NCBI RefSeq assembly: GCF_000011005.1
Contig: NC_013665.1
Coordinates: 806,001-870,000, forward strand
Source: Methanocella paludicola SANAE
Lineage (GTDB): Archaea; Halobacteriota; Methanocellia; Methanocellales; Methanocellaceae
Length of the DNA stretch: 64,000 nt
Direction: 5' to 3'
Part shown: positions 1 through 8,043 of the stretch, piece by piece
How positions within the stretch are numbered: the first letter of the stretch is position 1
Layout of the letters: every line of letters starts with the position of its first letter
Notes under the pieces: model-generated
The model's database searches: none
What the model was told of the DNA's origin: nothing
The model's input: the letters and a program-made list of their open reading frames with translations, nothing else
Made by a program: the position numbers and the translations under genes

Positions 1-729
1 ATTATTTTCGACGAGGGCGGTGAATAAGCTTATTGCGGCCGCCTCCTCGTCAATGTCCCTCGCCAGGTACTGCCGGGTGACGATCTTATCTCCACTGGTG
101 AAGGCTGCGCCGAACAATATGATGGGCCGGGAGAACAGCCCCATGGTCTCGATATCCAGTGCCACCAGGCGCTCGACTTCCGTGAACGCCGTGATGTTCA
201 GGTTAAGGGGGTGGGACTTCGGGAGCCAGTGCCATAGTTCCTGCTGTATGCGGCACGCATCGCCCGAGTCTACAATGGATAAAAACCGTTTTGCCTCGTC
301 GTGCCAGCGCCTGTGGCCCAGCAGGCTCTCGATGTCCGAATATCCGGCCTTGCGTAATTTTTGCTCCGTACCCGCGCCGATGCCGCGAAGCAGGCGAAGG
401 TTTGACATAAGGGCATTTCTTGCGTTATCGCGGTCAATTTTACTCAAGGAAAAATCAGTGGAGCTTTCGATCAGGTAGCACTCGCCGATATCGCTCCGGA
501 CGGGCGTGCCCCTGATCGCGTCTTCCAGGCAGGCGCCATCGTACGCCTCCAGGTACTTCTTCTTGACTCGCTGGCCTTCGAAGTACGCGTCGTCATAGAG
601 CCAGGAGGGCATGAAGCCGTATTCACGGGCATCGTCCGGCGGAGCCTCGCCGCCAGGGACGACTGCGTATCCCTCGCGGTCGGCCTCCCTGGCCTTTAGC
701 CTGCCGGCGACGGCATCGAGCTTGCCCGT
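1..729 (-). CDS. RNase H-like (YprB-type) exonuclease, 3' part cut by window edge
   Basis: The reverse strand is open from codon 738 to the left edge. The translation has a helix-hairpin-helix-like stretch (GIGAGTEQKLRKAGY) followed by the start of an RNase H-like fold with the metal-binding DIET motif (VALDIETMGLFSRPIILFG), as in the YprB/RNase_H_2 family of predicted 3'-5' exonucleases. The C-terminal half lies outside the window. The start is odd. The first ATG is at 612, but protein-like sequence (GKLDAVAGRLKAREADREGY) continues upstream to a stop at 741-739 with no ATG, GTG or TTG. An ACG at 729-727 sits six bases after a GAGGT Shine-Dalgarno and is the best candidate. The family call is fairly sure; the start is not. 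Confidence 0.7.
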
Positions 730-805
730 GCTATGACCTCAGAGAAGATTAGCGATAGCAGGGCTTATAGCCTTTTTGTGTGCGCAGCGAAATTATTAAC
801 TTTCG

Positions 806-1498
806 TTAGCTCGCCTTTGCCTTACGTTGCCGCGTATTTATGTCCTTGATCTTAATGGAAGAATGCTTTTTGGCATCGGTGTGCGTAGCGTGGTAGATGA
901 GGTCTATTGCGGTATTTAATAAAGCCTCGCGGTCCACGCCGTTCTCTTGCATGATCAGCTCATGGGACCGGAAGGGGTTCATGGCGACCCAGTAAGCCAT
1001 ACGCAGGAAGATCGCCGTTGGAAGGGGGTCCAGGTCGGGCCTGACGGAGCCTTCGGCGATAGCCATCCGGTAGCCATCGCTCATGATCTGGAGCTGCTCG
1101 CTCATCTGGCTCACGTATTCCCGCACGTTCGGGTCCGATACGTCCTTGAACTTCAGCATTATGGCGTTCTCGAGCACAGAGCCCTTATCGGGGTGTGACA
1201 TATTCCACTCGGTAACGGCGGTGGCGGTCGCGACAATCCGGGCGGTGCCTCCTTCGACACCCTCCAGGTTTTCCTTGATCGCCAGGTTCATGTCGGCGAT
1301 GATCCGGGCCACGACGGCGGCGCAGAGCGACTCCTTGCTGTTGAAATAGAGGTAGATGGTGCCCTTTGCCACGTCGGCATCCGCGGCGACGTCGTCCATG
1401 GTCATGTCCCAGTAGCCCTTTTTGGCCATGATCCGCTCTGCCTTATCGATTATCGTGTTCCGTTTTTGGCGCTTCTTGCGCTCCATTCGTTCACTCAT
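806..1498 (-). CDS. TetR/AcrR family transcriptional regulator
   Basis: The predicted protein has 230 residues. Its N-terminal helix-turn-helix is typical of TetR: a basic lead (ERKKRQKRNTIIDKAERIM) and then VAADADVAKGTIYLYFNSKESL, the recognition-helix region. The C-terminal helical ligand-binding domain is not diagnostic. The reading frame runs back to 1558, but the ATG at 1498 is preferred because GGTG lies just upstream and the HTH starts at the usual distance from it. The protein probably represses its own gene and perhaps the divergent dipeptidase gene, with which it shares a 226-base intergenic region. The ligand cannot be predicted. Confidence 0.9.
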   Translation of the reverse strand: MSERMERKKRQKRNTIIDKAERIMAKKGYWDMTMDDVAADADVAKGTIYLYFNSKESLCAAVVARIIADMNLAIKENLEGVEGGTARIVATATAVTEWNMSHPDKGSVLENAIMLKFKDVSDPNVREYVSQMSEQLQIMSDGYRMAIAEGSVRPDLDPLPTAIFLRMAYWVAMNPFRSHELIMQENGVDREALLNTAIDLIYHATHTDAKKHSSIKIKDINTRQRKAKAS

Positions 1499-1724
1499 TA
1501 TAACACCAGATGATTTGCGGCCATTAATGACCACGTTAATGTGCCGTTGTATTGTCAATATACGCTAAAACGCTATATAACTATTGATAAGTGAACGTGG
1601 CTTAAATTTTATGACTCCACGGCTGCAAATTTGAGCATTTTGTGCCGAAGCGCCCGCAGCAAAATGTGAAAAGCATATATTGGAAGACTGCTACCTGTTA
1701 CTGTAACTGTATAAAGGTGTTAAC
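1499..1724. promoter_or_regulatory. Divergent tetR / dipeptidase promoter region with repeated CCACGTT boxes
   Basis: This AT-rich divergent spacer contains CCACGTT at 1531-1537 and its complement AACGTGG at 1594-1600 and again at 1722-1728, over the start of the dipeptidase gene. TATA-like stretches (CTATATAA near 1573) lie between them. Repeated inverted boxes between a TetR gene and a divergent gene are what an operator would look like, but the half-site assignment is inference. Confidence 0.3.
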
Positions 1725-3152
1725 GTGGAAAAAGTACCGGGACCCGTTCTGGAGAGCCTGGCGAAGGGCCAGGACAAGTACGTTGAGCGTCTGAACGAAT
1801 TTTTAAAGATGCCGAGCATCAGCACGCTGCCCGCCCACTCGGGCGACATTCGTAAGGCCGCAAAGTGGCTGCTCCATGAGGCGGAACTCCTGGGTTTCAA
1901 AGGCGCGCTATACGAGACAAAGGGGCACCCCGTCATGTACGCAGAGCTATGCCCCCATAAGGACGCCCCGACGATCCTGATCTACGGCCACTACGACGTC
2001 CAGCCTCCCGACCCCGTCGACCAGTGGTGTTATCCGCCGTTCACGCCCACTGTTCACGACGGCTGTATCTTCGCGAGGGGCGCCACAGACGATAAGGGGC
2101 AGCTCCTTACTTTCTTTAACGCCATCGAGTCCATCCTCGCGGCAGAAGGCCGGCTACCGCTTAACGTCAAGCTGGTCATGGAGGGCGAGGAGGAGGTTGG
2201 CAGCCCGAACTTCGGGGCTTTCGTAGAATCGCATAAGGAGCTGTTAAAGGCGGACATCATCGCCCTCTCCGACGGCGAAAAGTACCGGAAGGACATGCCC
2301 TCTATCTGCTATGGCCTTCGCGGGCTGCTTTACATGCAGATCGATATCCAGGGTCCCGCCTACGACGTGCACTCCGGCCTTCACGGCGGCTCCGTCATGA
2401 ATCCCGCGCTCGCGCTCACATGGATATTAAGTAAGCTAAAAGACAGCAATGGGAAAGTGTTGATACCCGGATTTTATGACAGCGCCAGAGATGTAGAGCC
2501 GTGGGAGCGTAAGGAGATGGCAGGGCTGCCATTCGACGAAAAGACAGAGGCCGCCATGCTGGGCGTGCCGGGGCTCGTACCCGAAAAGGGATATACCGTA
2601 CTGGAGAGCACCCGGGCCCGGCCGACGCTGGACATCAACGGCATCTGGGGCGGCTTCCAGGGCGAAGGCTCCAAGACGATCATCCCGGCCGCGGCGGGCG
2701 CCAAGGTCAGCATGCGCCTGGTGCCGGACCAGGACCCGGACGAGATCGCGAGGCTTTTCGAGAAGTACGTGATGTCGATGGTGCCGGCCGGAGTGACCGT
2801 GAAGGTCACGAAGATCGTGGGTAACAGGGCGCTGATCGTCTCGCGGGAGAGCCCGGCAGTCAAGGCCATGGCGAGCTCCATCGAGTACGCCTTCGGCGTA
2901 AAGCCCGTATTCACCAGGGACGGCGGAAGCATCGGTGCCGTCATCGCCATGCAGTCGGGCCTGGGCATCGACGACATCCTCATGCTCGGCTGGGGCGACC
3001 CGGACGACGCGCTCCACTCGCCGAACGAGCACTTCAGCCTGGAGAACTTCCGGAGGGGCTCGCTGGCGGCCGCCGCGCTGCTCTACGGGCTCGCTAAAGC
3101 GAAAAAGCCGCTGGCCCCGGCGCACATGGCGAAAAAGGAAGCTGTCAAGTAA
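1725..3152 (+). CDS. M20 family dipeptidase / peptidase
   Basis: This 475-residue zinc metallopeptidase belongs to the M20 family, close to the cytosolic dipeptidases (CNDP/DapE-like). The metal and catalytic motifs are in order: GHYDVQPPDP near residue 85, ARGATDDKGQ near 117 (bridging Asp), EGEEEVGSPN near 150 (catalytic Glu and metal ligand), SDGEKYRK near 185, and a C-terminal GWGDPDDALHSPNEHF segment carrying the last His ligand. The lid domain lies between about residues 210 and 370. There is no signal peptide, so it is cytoplasmic. The start is GTG at 1725, with AGGTG nine bases upstream. It is divergent from the TetR gene, which may control it. The natural peptide substrate is unknown. 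Confidence 0.92.
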   Translation: MEKVPGPVLESLAKGQDKYVERLNEFLKMPSISTLPAHSGDIRKAAKWLLHEAELLGFKGALYETKGHPVMYAELCPHKDAPTILIYGHYDVQPPDPVDQWCYPPFTPTVHDGCIFARGATDDKGQLLTFFNAIESILAAEGRLPLNVKLVMEGEEEVGSPNFGAFVESHKELLKADIIALSDGEKYRKDMPSICYGLRGLLYMQIDIQGPAYDVHSGLHGGSVMNPALALTWILSKLKDSNGKVLIPGFYDSARDVEPWERKEMAGLPFDEKTEAAMLGVPGLVPEKGYTVLESTRARPTLDINGIWGGFQGEGSKTIIPAAAGAKVSMRLVPDQDPDEIARLFEKYVMSMVPAGVTVKVTKIVGNRALIVSRESPAVKAMASSIEYAFGVKPVFTRDGGSIGAVIAMQSGLGIDDILMLGWGDPDDALHSPNEHFSLENFRRGSLAAAALLYGLAKAKKPLAPAHMAKKEAVK

Positions 3153-3154
3153 GC

Positions 3155-3943
3155 TTAGTGGCCTATGCCGCCGAAAAAGCTCAGCACGGCGGCATTGAAC
3201 TCGGCATGCGTCTCCACATTGGGCATATGGCCGCTACGCTCGATGAGCTTTACCTTCGAGCCGGCGATGAGCCCCCTGTATTTTTCGGCATCTTCCGCGG
3301 GGAGCAGCAGGTCGTCCTCGCCCCATATAATAAGGGCGGGGGCGGAGATGGCCATGAGCGTCCCGGCATAGCTGCCATCATAGCGAAGGATGGACTTACA
3401 ATTTTTAACGAAAGCGTCCCTGGACTCCTTCGAGTCGGTGACGAGCTGCGTGTCCTCGAGCAGCCTCATGTTAGCGCTATTATGGAGCATCGGCCGGCAG
3501 TATAGCCGCCGGCTTCTTATCATCAGGCCCAGGAAGGCGTTATATAGTTCCTTGTTCCGCGAGAGGCTTTCGGGAACGAAGCCCGTGGGGTCCGATAGGA
3601 CGATCCCGGCTACTCTGTCAGGGCATCGTGCGGCGAACTTCGCTACGACGGCCCCTCCCATTGAGTTGCCTACAAGGGAGGCTTTATGCACGCCGATCGA
3701 GTCCATAAATTCCTTCAGGAAACCCACGTAATAGTCGACACCATAGTCCAGGTCCGGCTTATCCGAGAGCCCAAAGCCAGGAAGGTCGGGCGCATACACT
3801 TTATAGTATTTCGCCAGGGGGCTTATGTTGAGCTTCCATTGGCCAGCCGAGAGGCCGTTGCCGTGGACCAGGATGACGGCGCTGCCGCTGCCTTCCACCA
3901 TATAATGGATCCTCAAGCCGCCCACTTCGACATATTCTTCCAT
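3155..3943 (-). CDS. Alpha/beta hydrolase
   Basis: The product has 262 residues with a full alpha/beta-hydrolase layout: the oxyanion-hole motif ILVHGNGLSAG near residue 25, the nucleophile elbow GNSMGG near 93 (Ser), the acid residue in IIWGEDDLLLP near 210, and the catalytic His in RSGHMPNVE near 238. The cap region between about 120 and 190 is basic. There is no signal peptide. It resembles C-C bond hydrolases and esterases of the MhpC/BphD type, but family members vary too much to name a substrate. Its stop lies three bases from the stop of the convergent dipeptidase gene. Confidence 0.9.
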   Translation of the reverse strand: MEEYVEVGGLRIHYMVEGSGSAVILVHGNGLSAGQWKLNISPLAKYYKVYAPDLPGFGLSDKPDLDYGVDYYVGFLKEFMDSIGVHKASLVGNSMGGAVVAKFAARCPDRVAGIVLSDPTGFVPESLSRNKELYNAFLGLMIRSRRLYCRPMLHNSANMRLLEDTQLVTDSKESRDAFVKNCKSILRYDGSYAGTLMAISAPALIIWGEDDLLLPAEDAEKYRGLIAGSKVKLIERSGHMPNVETHAEFNAAVLSFFGGIGH

Positions 3944-4141
3944 TTATCCTCCGGCCCTGCAAACCTGAACGATAGTTAGAATAGTTATGGCTTAATTAAA
4001 AATTTAGTGGTCACGACAGAAACTATTTATTTCGAAATGCATCCTGATATTCGAGGGAAACCTTAATATCGGATATTGCACTACTATAGTGCGCATCAGC
4101 ACTAACATTGTGTTCAGGCACAAGTATTGTGCAGCATTGCG

Positions 4142-4215
4142 GGGCCCGTGGTCTAGCTGGTTATGACGTCGCCTTGACATGGCGGAGGCCATGAGTTCGA
4201 ATCTCATCGGGCCCA
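4142..4215 (+). tRNA. tRNA-Val (GAC)
   Basis: A 74-nt cloverleaf can be folded by eye. The acceptor stem is GGGCCCG (4142-4148) with CGGGCCC (4208-4214) and discriminator A at 4215. The anticodon loop is TTGACAT, giving anticodon GAC (valine). The T-arm carries GAGTTCGAATCTC. CCA is not encoded and no intron is visible. A T-rich tract follows directly (from 4219), as expected for archaeal Pol termination. Confidence 0.96.
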
Positions 4216-4242
4216 CTCCGTTTTTTTACTTTTAAAAAAGAT

Positions 4243-4476
4243 TTATGACGGGACGATCGTGAACTTATAAAATACATCATACTCGGACAGCGTATCCTTC
4301 ACCCACCTTGCGTCGGACGAGGGCAGATTCTTTCGGAGCCTGACCACGATCTCCGGCGGCTGGCTCTGGCTGTCCTTGAGGTCGAACGATTCGACGAGCT
4401 CCGATAGGCGAAGGCTGTCGTTGGGGTTTCCCAGCAGGCTAAAAATCTCTTCTGCAAAATCTGCCATGGTGTTCAC
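4243..4476 (-). CDS. Small acidic protein of unknown function
   Basis: This 74-77 residue protein is not recognised. It starts either at the GTG at 4476 or at the ATG at 4467 (MADFAEEIFSLLGN). An AAGGA lies 12 bases before the ATG and only two before the GTG, so the ATG is favoured. The sequence is amphipathic and acidic (ELVESFDLKDSQSQPPEIVV), without Cys, signal peptide or membrane segment. It is followed by the tRNA-Val gene on the other strand. Codon use matches neighbouring genes, so it is probably a real lineage-specific gene. Confidence 0.55.
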   Translation of the reverse strand: MNTMADFAEEIFSLLGNPNDSLRLSELVESFDLKDSQSQPPEIVVRLRKNLPSSDARWVKDTLSEYDVFYKFTIVPS

Positions 4477-4537
4477 ATTCCTTAATGTGTGGTCACATAT
4501 CCTTCATGTTTAATAAATTGATTCCATAATTCGGGGA

Positions 4538-5074
4538 TTATTGTACGTCCCCGACCACACCATATACTTTGTCATATATTTTATACTGGCCCTGCTGCTT
4601 GTCTAGCGGCTTGTAATAGTAGATCTTCGGGTAGCCCGGGGCCATCTTTGCGGGCAGCTCGATAAATATCTCTCCACGCGCCGATCCCAGGCCCGAGCCT
4701 ATGGTCTTTTCCGGATATTCTATGTAAGGGATGAACGCCCTTGAATCCTGGACGGGGTCGGTCTCATTTACCTTATATTCGACGCCGAACCAGTCAAGCG
4801 ACGTCTGGACCGGCTTATCCGAGCTTACGTTGACCTTGTAGATATACAATAAATATCCCGGAGCGGCCTTTTGCATTCCGCCGTATTCGGTCTCGGTACC
4901 CGGCGAATAGAAGAACTGGATATGTGCCTCGTCGTTGTTGCCTATGAGCGTCGGCACCGGGGAGACTGTAGCCGTAGGGGTCACAGTCGGGACGGGCGTC
5001 GGGGCCGGAGAGCTGACGCAGCCCGCGGCCAGCAGCGATACAAGCAAGACCAGAATTATTGTGAAACCCTTCAT
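4538..5074 (-). CDS. Secreted lipoprotein of unknown function
   Basis: The protein has 178 residues from the ATG at 5074. A Lys-Gly start, a hydrophobic stretch and the lipobox LLAAGC form a lipoprotein signal peptide. A Pro/Thr/Val-rich linker (SPAPTPVPTVTPTATVSPVP) follows, as is usual for methanogen surface lipoproteins, and then a beta-rich domain of about 135 residues (HIQFFYSPGTETEYGG; FIPYIEYPEKTIGSGLG). The domain is not recognised. An in-frame upstream extension to 5098 lacks support. The product should be anchored on the outer face of the membrane. No enzymatic motif is visible. Confidence 0.75.
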   Translation of the reverse strand: MKGFTIILVLLVSLLAAGCVSSPAPTPVPTVTPTATVSPVPTLIGNNDEAHIQFFYSPGTETEYGGMQKAAPGYLLYIYKVNVSSDKPVQTSLDWFGVEYKVNETDPVQDSRAFIPYIEYPEKTIGSGLGSARGEIFIELPAKMAPGYPKIYYYKPLDKQQGQYKIYDKVYGVVGDVQ

Positions 5075-5221
5075 GATACCTACCACGCGATCTAACAAGC
5101 ATCTACTGTCATGCCCCCGATATCTACTTTTCGCGGTCGTTCAAAATACGAAATAAACTGATATCCGGCCGCATAGATACTACAACGTATATTTAACGAG
5201 AATGGTGCGGAGGAGTCGCTT

Positions 5222-5680
5222 TTGAAGGTAAAGGATATCATGAGTAAGGACGTCGTCACCATCGGTGCCGATGCCTCGGTGGCGGACGCGGCGAGAAAGA
5301 TGAAGGAGGCTGACGTGGGGTCGGTGGTCGTACTCGACAAGAACGCTGTAAAGGGCATCGTCACGGACCGTAAGATCGTCACGAACTGCATCGCCGAGAA
5401 CAAAGACCCGGGAAGGGAGCACATCGGGAATATCACGAGCAAGAGCATGATCACCTGCAGCGAGGACAGCGATGTCCACGACGCGCTGATGACGCTGGGG
5501 AAGAACAAGATACGCCGCTGCCCGGTCGTCAACGACAGGAAAGAGCTGGTGGGCGTGCTTTCGGTCGCAGACATCGCCGGGGAGATGAGGGGCTGCATGG
5601 ACGCCCTGTTCGACGGGCTTTCCAAGTCAGCCGGGGGCGAAGCGGAGCGCCACGAGCCTTCCAGGCCCGTGATTCACTGA
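5222..5680 (+). CDS. CBS-pair domain protein
   Basis: The product has 152 residues and consists almost entirely of two CBS domains: VKDIMSKDVVTIGADASVADAARKM (residues 2-26, given in part) through KGIVTDRKIV, and ITSKSMITCSEDSDVHDAL through LVGVLSVADIAGEM (about 75-130). CBS pairs bind adenosyl nucleotides and act as energy or redox sensors; the partner protein is unknown. The start is TTG at 5222 with GGAGG about ten bases upstream. The C-terminal tail (GGEAERHEPSRPVIH) is probably disordered. Confidence 0.88.
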   Translation: MKVKDIMSKDVVTIGADASVADAARKMKEADVGSVVVLDKNAVKGIVTDRKIVTNCIAENKDPGREHIGNITSKSMITCSEDSDVHDALMTLGKNKIRRCPVVNDRKELVGVLSVADIAGEMRGCMDALFDGLSKSAGGEAERHEPSRPVIH

Positions 5681-5684
5681 CCCC

Positions 5685-6575
5685 TTATTTCTTTTTCGCG
5701 ATGACCATGATGCTCATGCCGGCCCTGCTGAACGGCCAGGCGCCGTAGACCCGGTCCTCGGCCGCCCTCAGGATGGAGAACATTCCCCTGGTCAGCCGGC
5801 CGGGATGGTCCTTGAGCATGACGGTACTCGGTATGATGTTGGTTATCGAGTGCGCCCCATAGGCGGCTACGATCTCGCAGCCCACATCCCCAAGCTCTTT
5901 TTTCAGCTCATGGTACGTGAAGGTCCGTAAGTGGAGCAGTTTTACCTTGTTCTCGTCGTAAGTGAGTGGAAATACGTAAGGATAGCCCTCGTGCAACGGC
6001 CGCTTCACATATCCGATGACGCCCGGCAGAGTCTCGTGGTATTCCAGCGGGTCCCCGGTCAGCGTGCTCGCCAGGCTCCATAAGATGTCCGGCTTCCACT
6101 TGTTGTCGGACTCCAGGAACAGGTATCCGCCAGGCTTGAGCACCCTGCCCGCCTCCTCGAAGAAGCATGAATAGTCCGGTATGTGGTTGACTGTGCTCCC
6201 GGCGCTTGAGATGGCGTCAAAGCACTCGTCCGGGAACGGGAGCCTGCACGCGTCCGATGCCATGCAGACGCCCTTGCCCAGCTTTTTATTGGCGACTTTC
6301 ACCAGGCCGTGGCTTATATCAATGCCCACGACGTCGAAGCCGCTTTTATCGAAGAGCAGCGTCTGCTGCCCCGTGCCGCACCCGATGTCGAGCACCCGGG
6401 CGCCCTGTGGCAAAAGAGGAATGAAGCGTTCCTTTAATAGTGAATTGATGCGGCCGAAGAGGTATGGGAAAAACAGCCCCTCGTACGTGTCGTATATGTC
6501 GGACGCCTCGTCGTAGGCTTCCGCGTGTTCCCTTTTTGAGGAATCGACGACGAACGTGTGTTTTTCATCGGCCAT
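5685..6575 (-). CDS. Class I SAM-dependent methyltransferase
   Basis: This protein has 296 residues. The Rossmann-fold SAM motif I is clear (ARVLDIGCGTGQQTLLF, about 59-75), followed by acidic motif II (FDVVGIDISHG) and motif IV/V (FDAISSAGSTVNHIPDY; EEAGRVLKPGGYLFLESD). This is the methyltransf_11/25 type. The C-terminal half carries a family-specific region (TFTYHELKKELGDVGCEIV) seen in small-molecule methyltransferases. The substrate cannot be inferred, since the neighbours are unrelated. It converges on the CBS gene, with stops four bases apart. Confidence 0.88.
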   Translation of the reverse strand: MADEKHTFVVDSSKREHAEAYDEASDIYDTYEGLFFPYLFGRINSLLKERFIPLLPQGARVLDIGCGTGQQTLLFDKSGFDVVGIDISHGLVKVANKKLGKGVCMASDACRLPFPDECFDAISSAGSTVNHIPDYSCFFEEAGRVLKPGGYLFLESDNKWKPDILWSLASTLTGDPLEYHETLPGVIGYVKRPLHEGYPYVFPLTYDENKVKLLHLRTFTYHELKKELGDVGCEIVAAYGAHSITNIIPSTVMLKDHPGRLTRGMFSILRAAEDRVYGAWPFSRAGMSIMVIAKKK

Positions 6576-6629
6576 GGTAATGTGGCTGTTCTAAGCGGTT
6601 ACAGTTAATAAAATTTGTGGAAGGCATGC

Positions 6630-7331
6630 TTATTTTTTCTTTGGCTTTGACACCTTTTTGCGTACCGCGGGGCTCTGCAATTCCTTCAGCGCGTCGGCCG
6701 CTATCCACCGGGCGCTCTTCGAGTCCAGCGCCTGCATCTGTTTCGCCGTTGCGATGGCCTTCACATTCAGGTCGGCATTGCGCTTGCCTATCTGCCGCAA
6801 AGCCCAGTTCACGGCCTTCTTCACGAAGTTCCGCTCATCCATGGAGCCTTTTATGATGAACGGCAAGAACAGCTCAAAGACCGTATCCGGCGCCTTCTTG
6901 TCGTGGACGGCCAGGGTGGCCATCATGACGTAGCCGGCACGGCGGACGAACTCCCGCTCATCACGGGTCCAGGCCAGCGCCTTGCCGTAAGCGAACTGCG
7001 TCTTATCGAACAGGTTAGAGCAGCACTGGTCGCATACGTCCCAGGAGTCGAAACCGGCGGCCCATGTGTCCATCTGCTTTTCCGAGACCTGGCGGGGGTC
7101 ATCGATGAGCCCGGCCAGGATCTTCGCCTCATGGTAGCCCGTATCCCAGAGGGCAAGGGCCAGCTCATGATCCTTATCCAGCTCTTTAGCGAGCGCCCGC
7201 AGTTCCGGCATTGAAACGCCGAACGCCCTGTCGACGGTAATCCCATATCGGGCCATGCCTTCCCTGTTCCCGGGATTGGCCATCGATCGCAAACGAGCGA
7301 TCACGTCGTCTGCGCATACTTCAGACGCCAT
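6630..7331 (-). CDS. DNA alkylation repair protein (AlkD-like HEAT repeat)
   Basis: The protein has 233 residues and matches the AlkD/DNA_alkylation family of HEAT-like helical repeat DNA glycosylases, which remove alkylated bases without base flipping. Helical repeats are visible throughout (VSMPELRALAKELDKDHELALALWDTGYHEAKILA; DSWDVCDQCCSNLFDKT; KNFVKKAVNWALRQIGKRN-like sequence near 170). The ATG at 7331 is chosen because a perfect AGGAGG lies six bases before it; the frame is open to 7454 but that part does not look coding. The C-terminus is Lys-rich (KKVSKPKKK). True glycosylase activity is not certain for this subgroup. Confidence 0.86.
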   Translation of the reverse strand: MASEVCADDVIARLRSMANPGNREGMARYGITVDRAFGVSMPELRALAKELDKDHELALALWDTGYHEAKILAGLIDDPRQVSEKQMDTWAAGFDSWDVCDQCCSNLFDKTQFAYGKALAWTRDEREFVRRAGYVMMATLAVHDKKAPDTVFELFLPFIIKGSMDERNFVKKAVNWALRQIGKRNADLNVKAIATAKQMQALDSKSARWIAADALKELQSPAVRKKVSKPKKK

Positions 7332-7454
7332 AGTTATCCTCCTGACTGTATGGAGTAAGAAGGATACATACTTAATGGTCTTTAAAGTTGTTTCTACCCA
7401 TTTTCCGCATGCGAGCTTTATCGTGGGGCACCTCAAGATTTTTATGTGATCCAT

Positions 7455-8033
7455 ATGATGCAGGAACCTCTGAGGTGGGGCAAAGATGCCCGAAAGGCAC
7501 TGGACGAGGCAAAGCGCACGGGCAGGCTGGCGCTTTTATTCTTCCACTCGAACCAGTGCAGCGGATGTAAAGCCACGATAGCGAAGACGCTGCCGGACCC
7601 GAAAGTATCGAAGTTCATCGAGCGCATCTTCTCGCCGGCCATGTTCGAGGTCAGCGAGCCGGGCTCCCAGGAGCTGATGAAAAAGTACGGCGCGCAGTGG
7701 ACGCCGACGTTCGTCGTAACGGATGCGGACGGGAACGAGATATACCACTGGGTCGGCTACCTGCCGCCGGGCGACTTCTGTGCCGAGATGCTGTTCGCCG
7801 AGGGCCGGGCCGCCTTCAAGAATAAGGACTGGGACCGCGCAGAGCGCTGCTTTAACTCCGTGGCCGAAAGGTTCCCGGACAGCGAGGAAGCGCCGGAGGC
7901 GCTCTACTATACGGGCGTGGCCCGGTACGAGAAGACCCACGATGCCACGGACCTCGCGGACACGAGCAAGAAGCTGAACGCGAAGTACCCGAATAGCAGC
8001 TGGACAAAAAAGGCCTCTGTGTGGGGTGAGTGA
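7455..8033 (+). CDS. Thioredoxin-fold protein with C-terminal TPR-like segment
   Basis: The product has about 192 residues. The N-terminal part is a thioredoxin-like fold with a CSGC active-site motif (HSNQCSGCKATIAK) and the cis-Pro segment WTPTFVVTDADG, like the DUF255/thioredoxin_7 group. The C-terminal 80 residues form TPR-like helices (GRAAFKNKDWDRAERCFNSV; APEALYYTGVARYEK). No signal peptide is present, so it acts in the cytoplasm. GTG 7446, ATG 7455 and ATG 7458 are all possible starts; none has a convincing Shine-Dalgarno. It is a likely disulfide or persulfide handling protein with unknown client. Confidence 0.82.
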   Translation: MMQEPLRWGKDARKALDEAKRTGRLALLFFHSNQCSGCKATIAKTLPDPKVSKFIERIFSPAMFEVSEPGSQELMKKYGAQWTPTFVVTDADGNEIYHWVGYLPPGDFCAEMLFAEGRAAFKNKDWDRAERCFNSVAERFPDSEEAPEALYYTGVARYEKTHDATDLADTSKKLNAKYPNSSWTKKASVWGE

Positions 8034-8043
8034 TAAAATTTCG

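Noticed and set aside
3686-3979. Plus-strand ORF opposite the alpha/beta hydrolase start
   Set aside because: Antisense to a gene with a full catalytic triad; no independent support.
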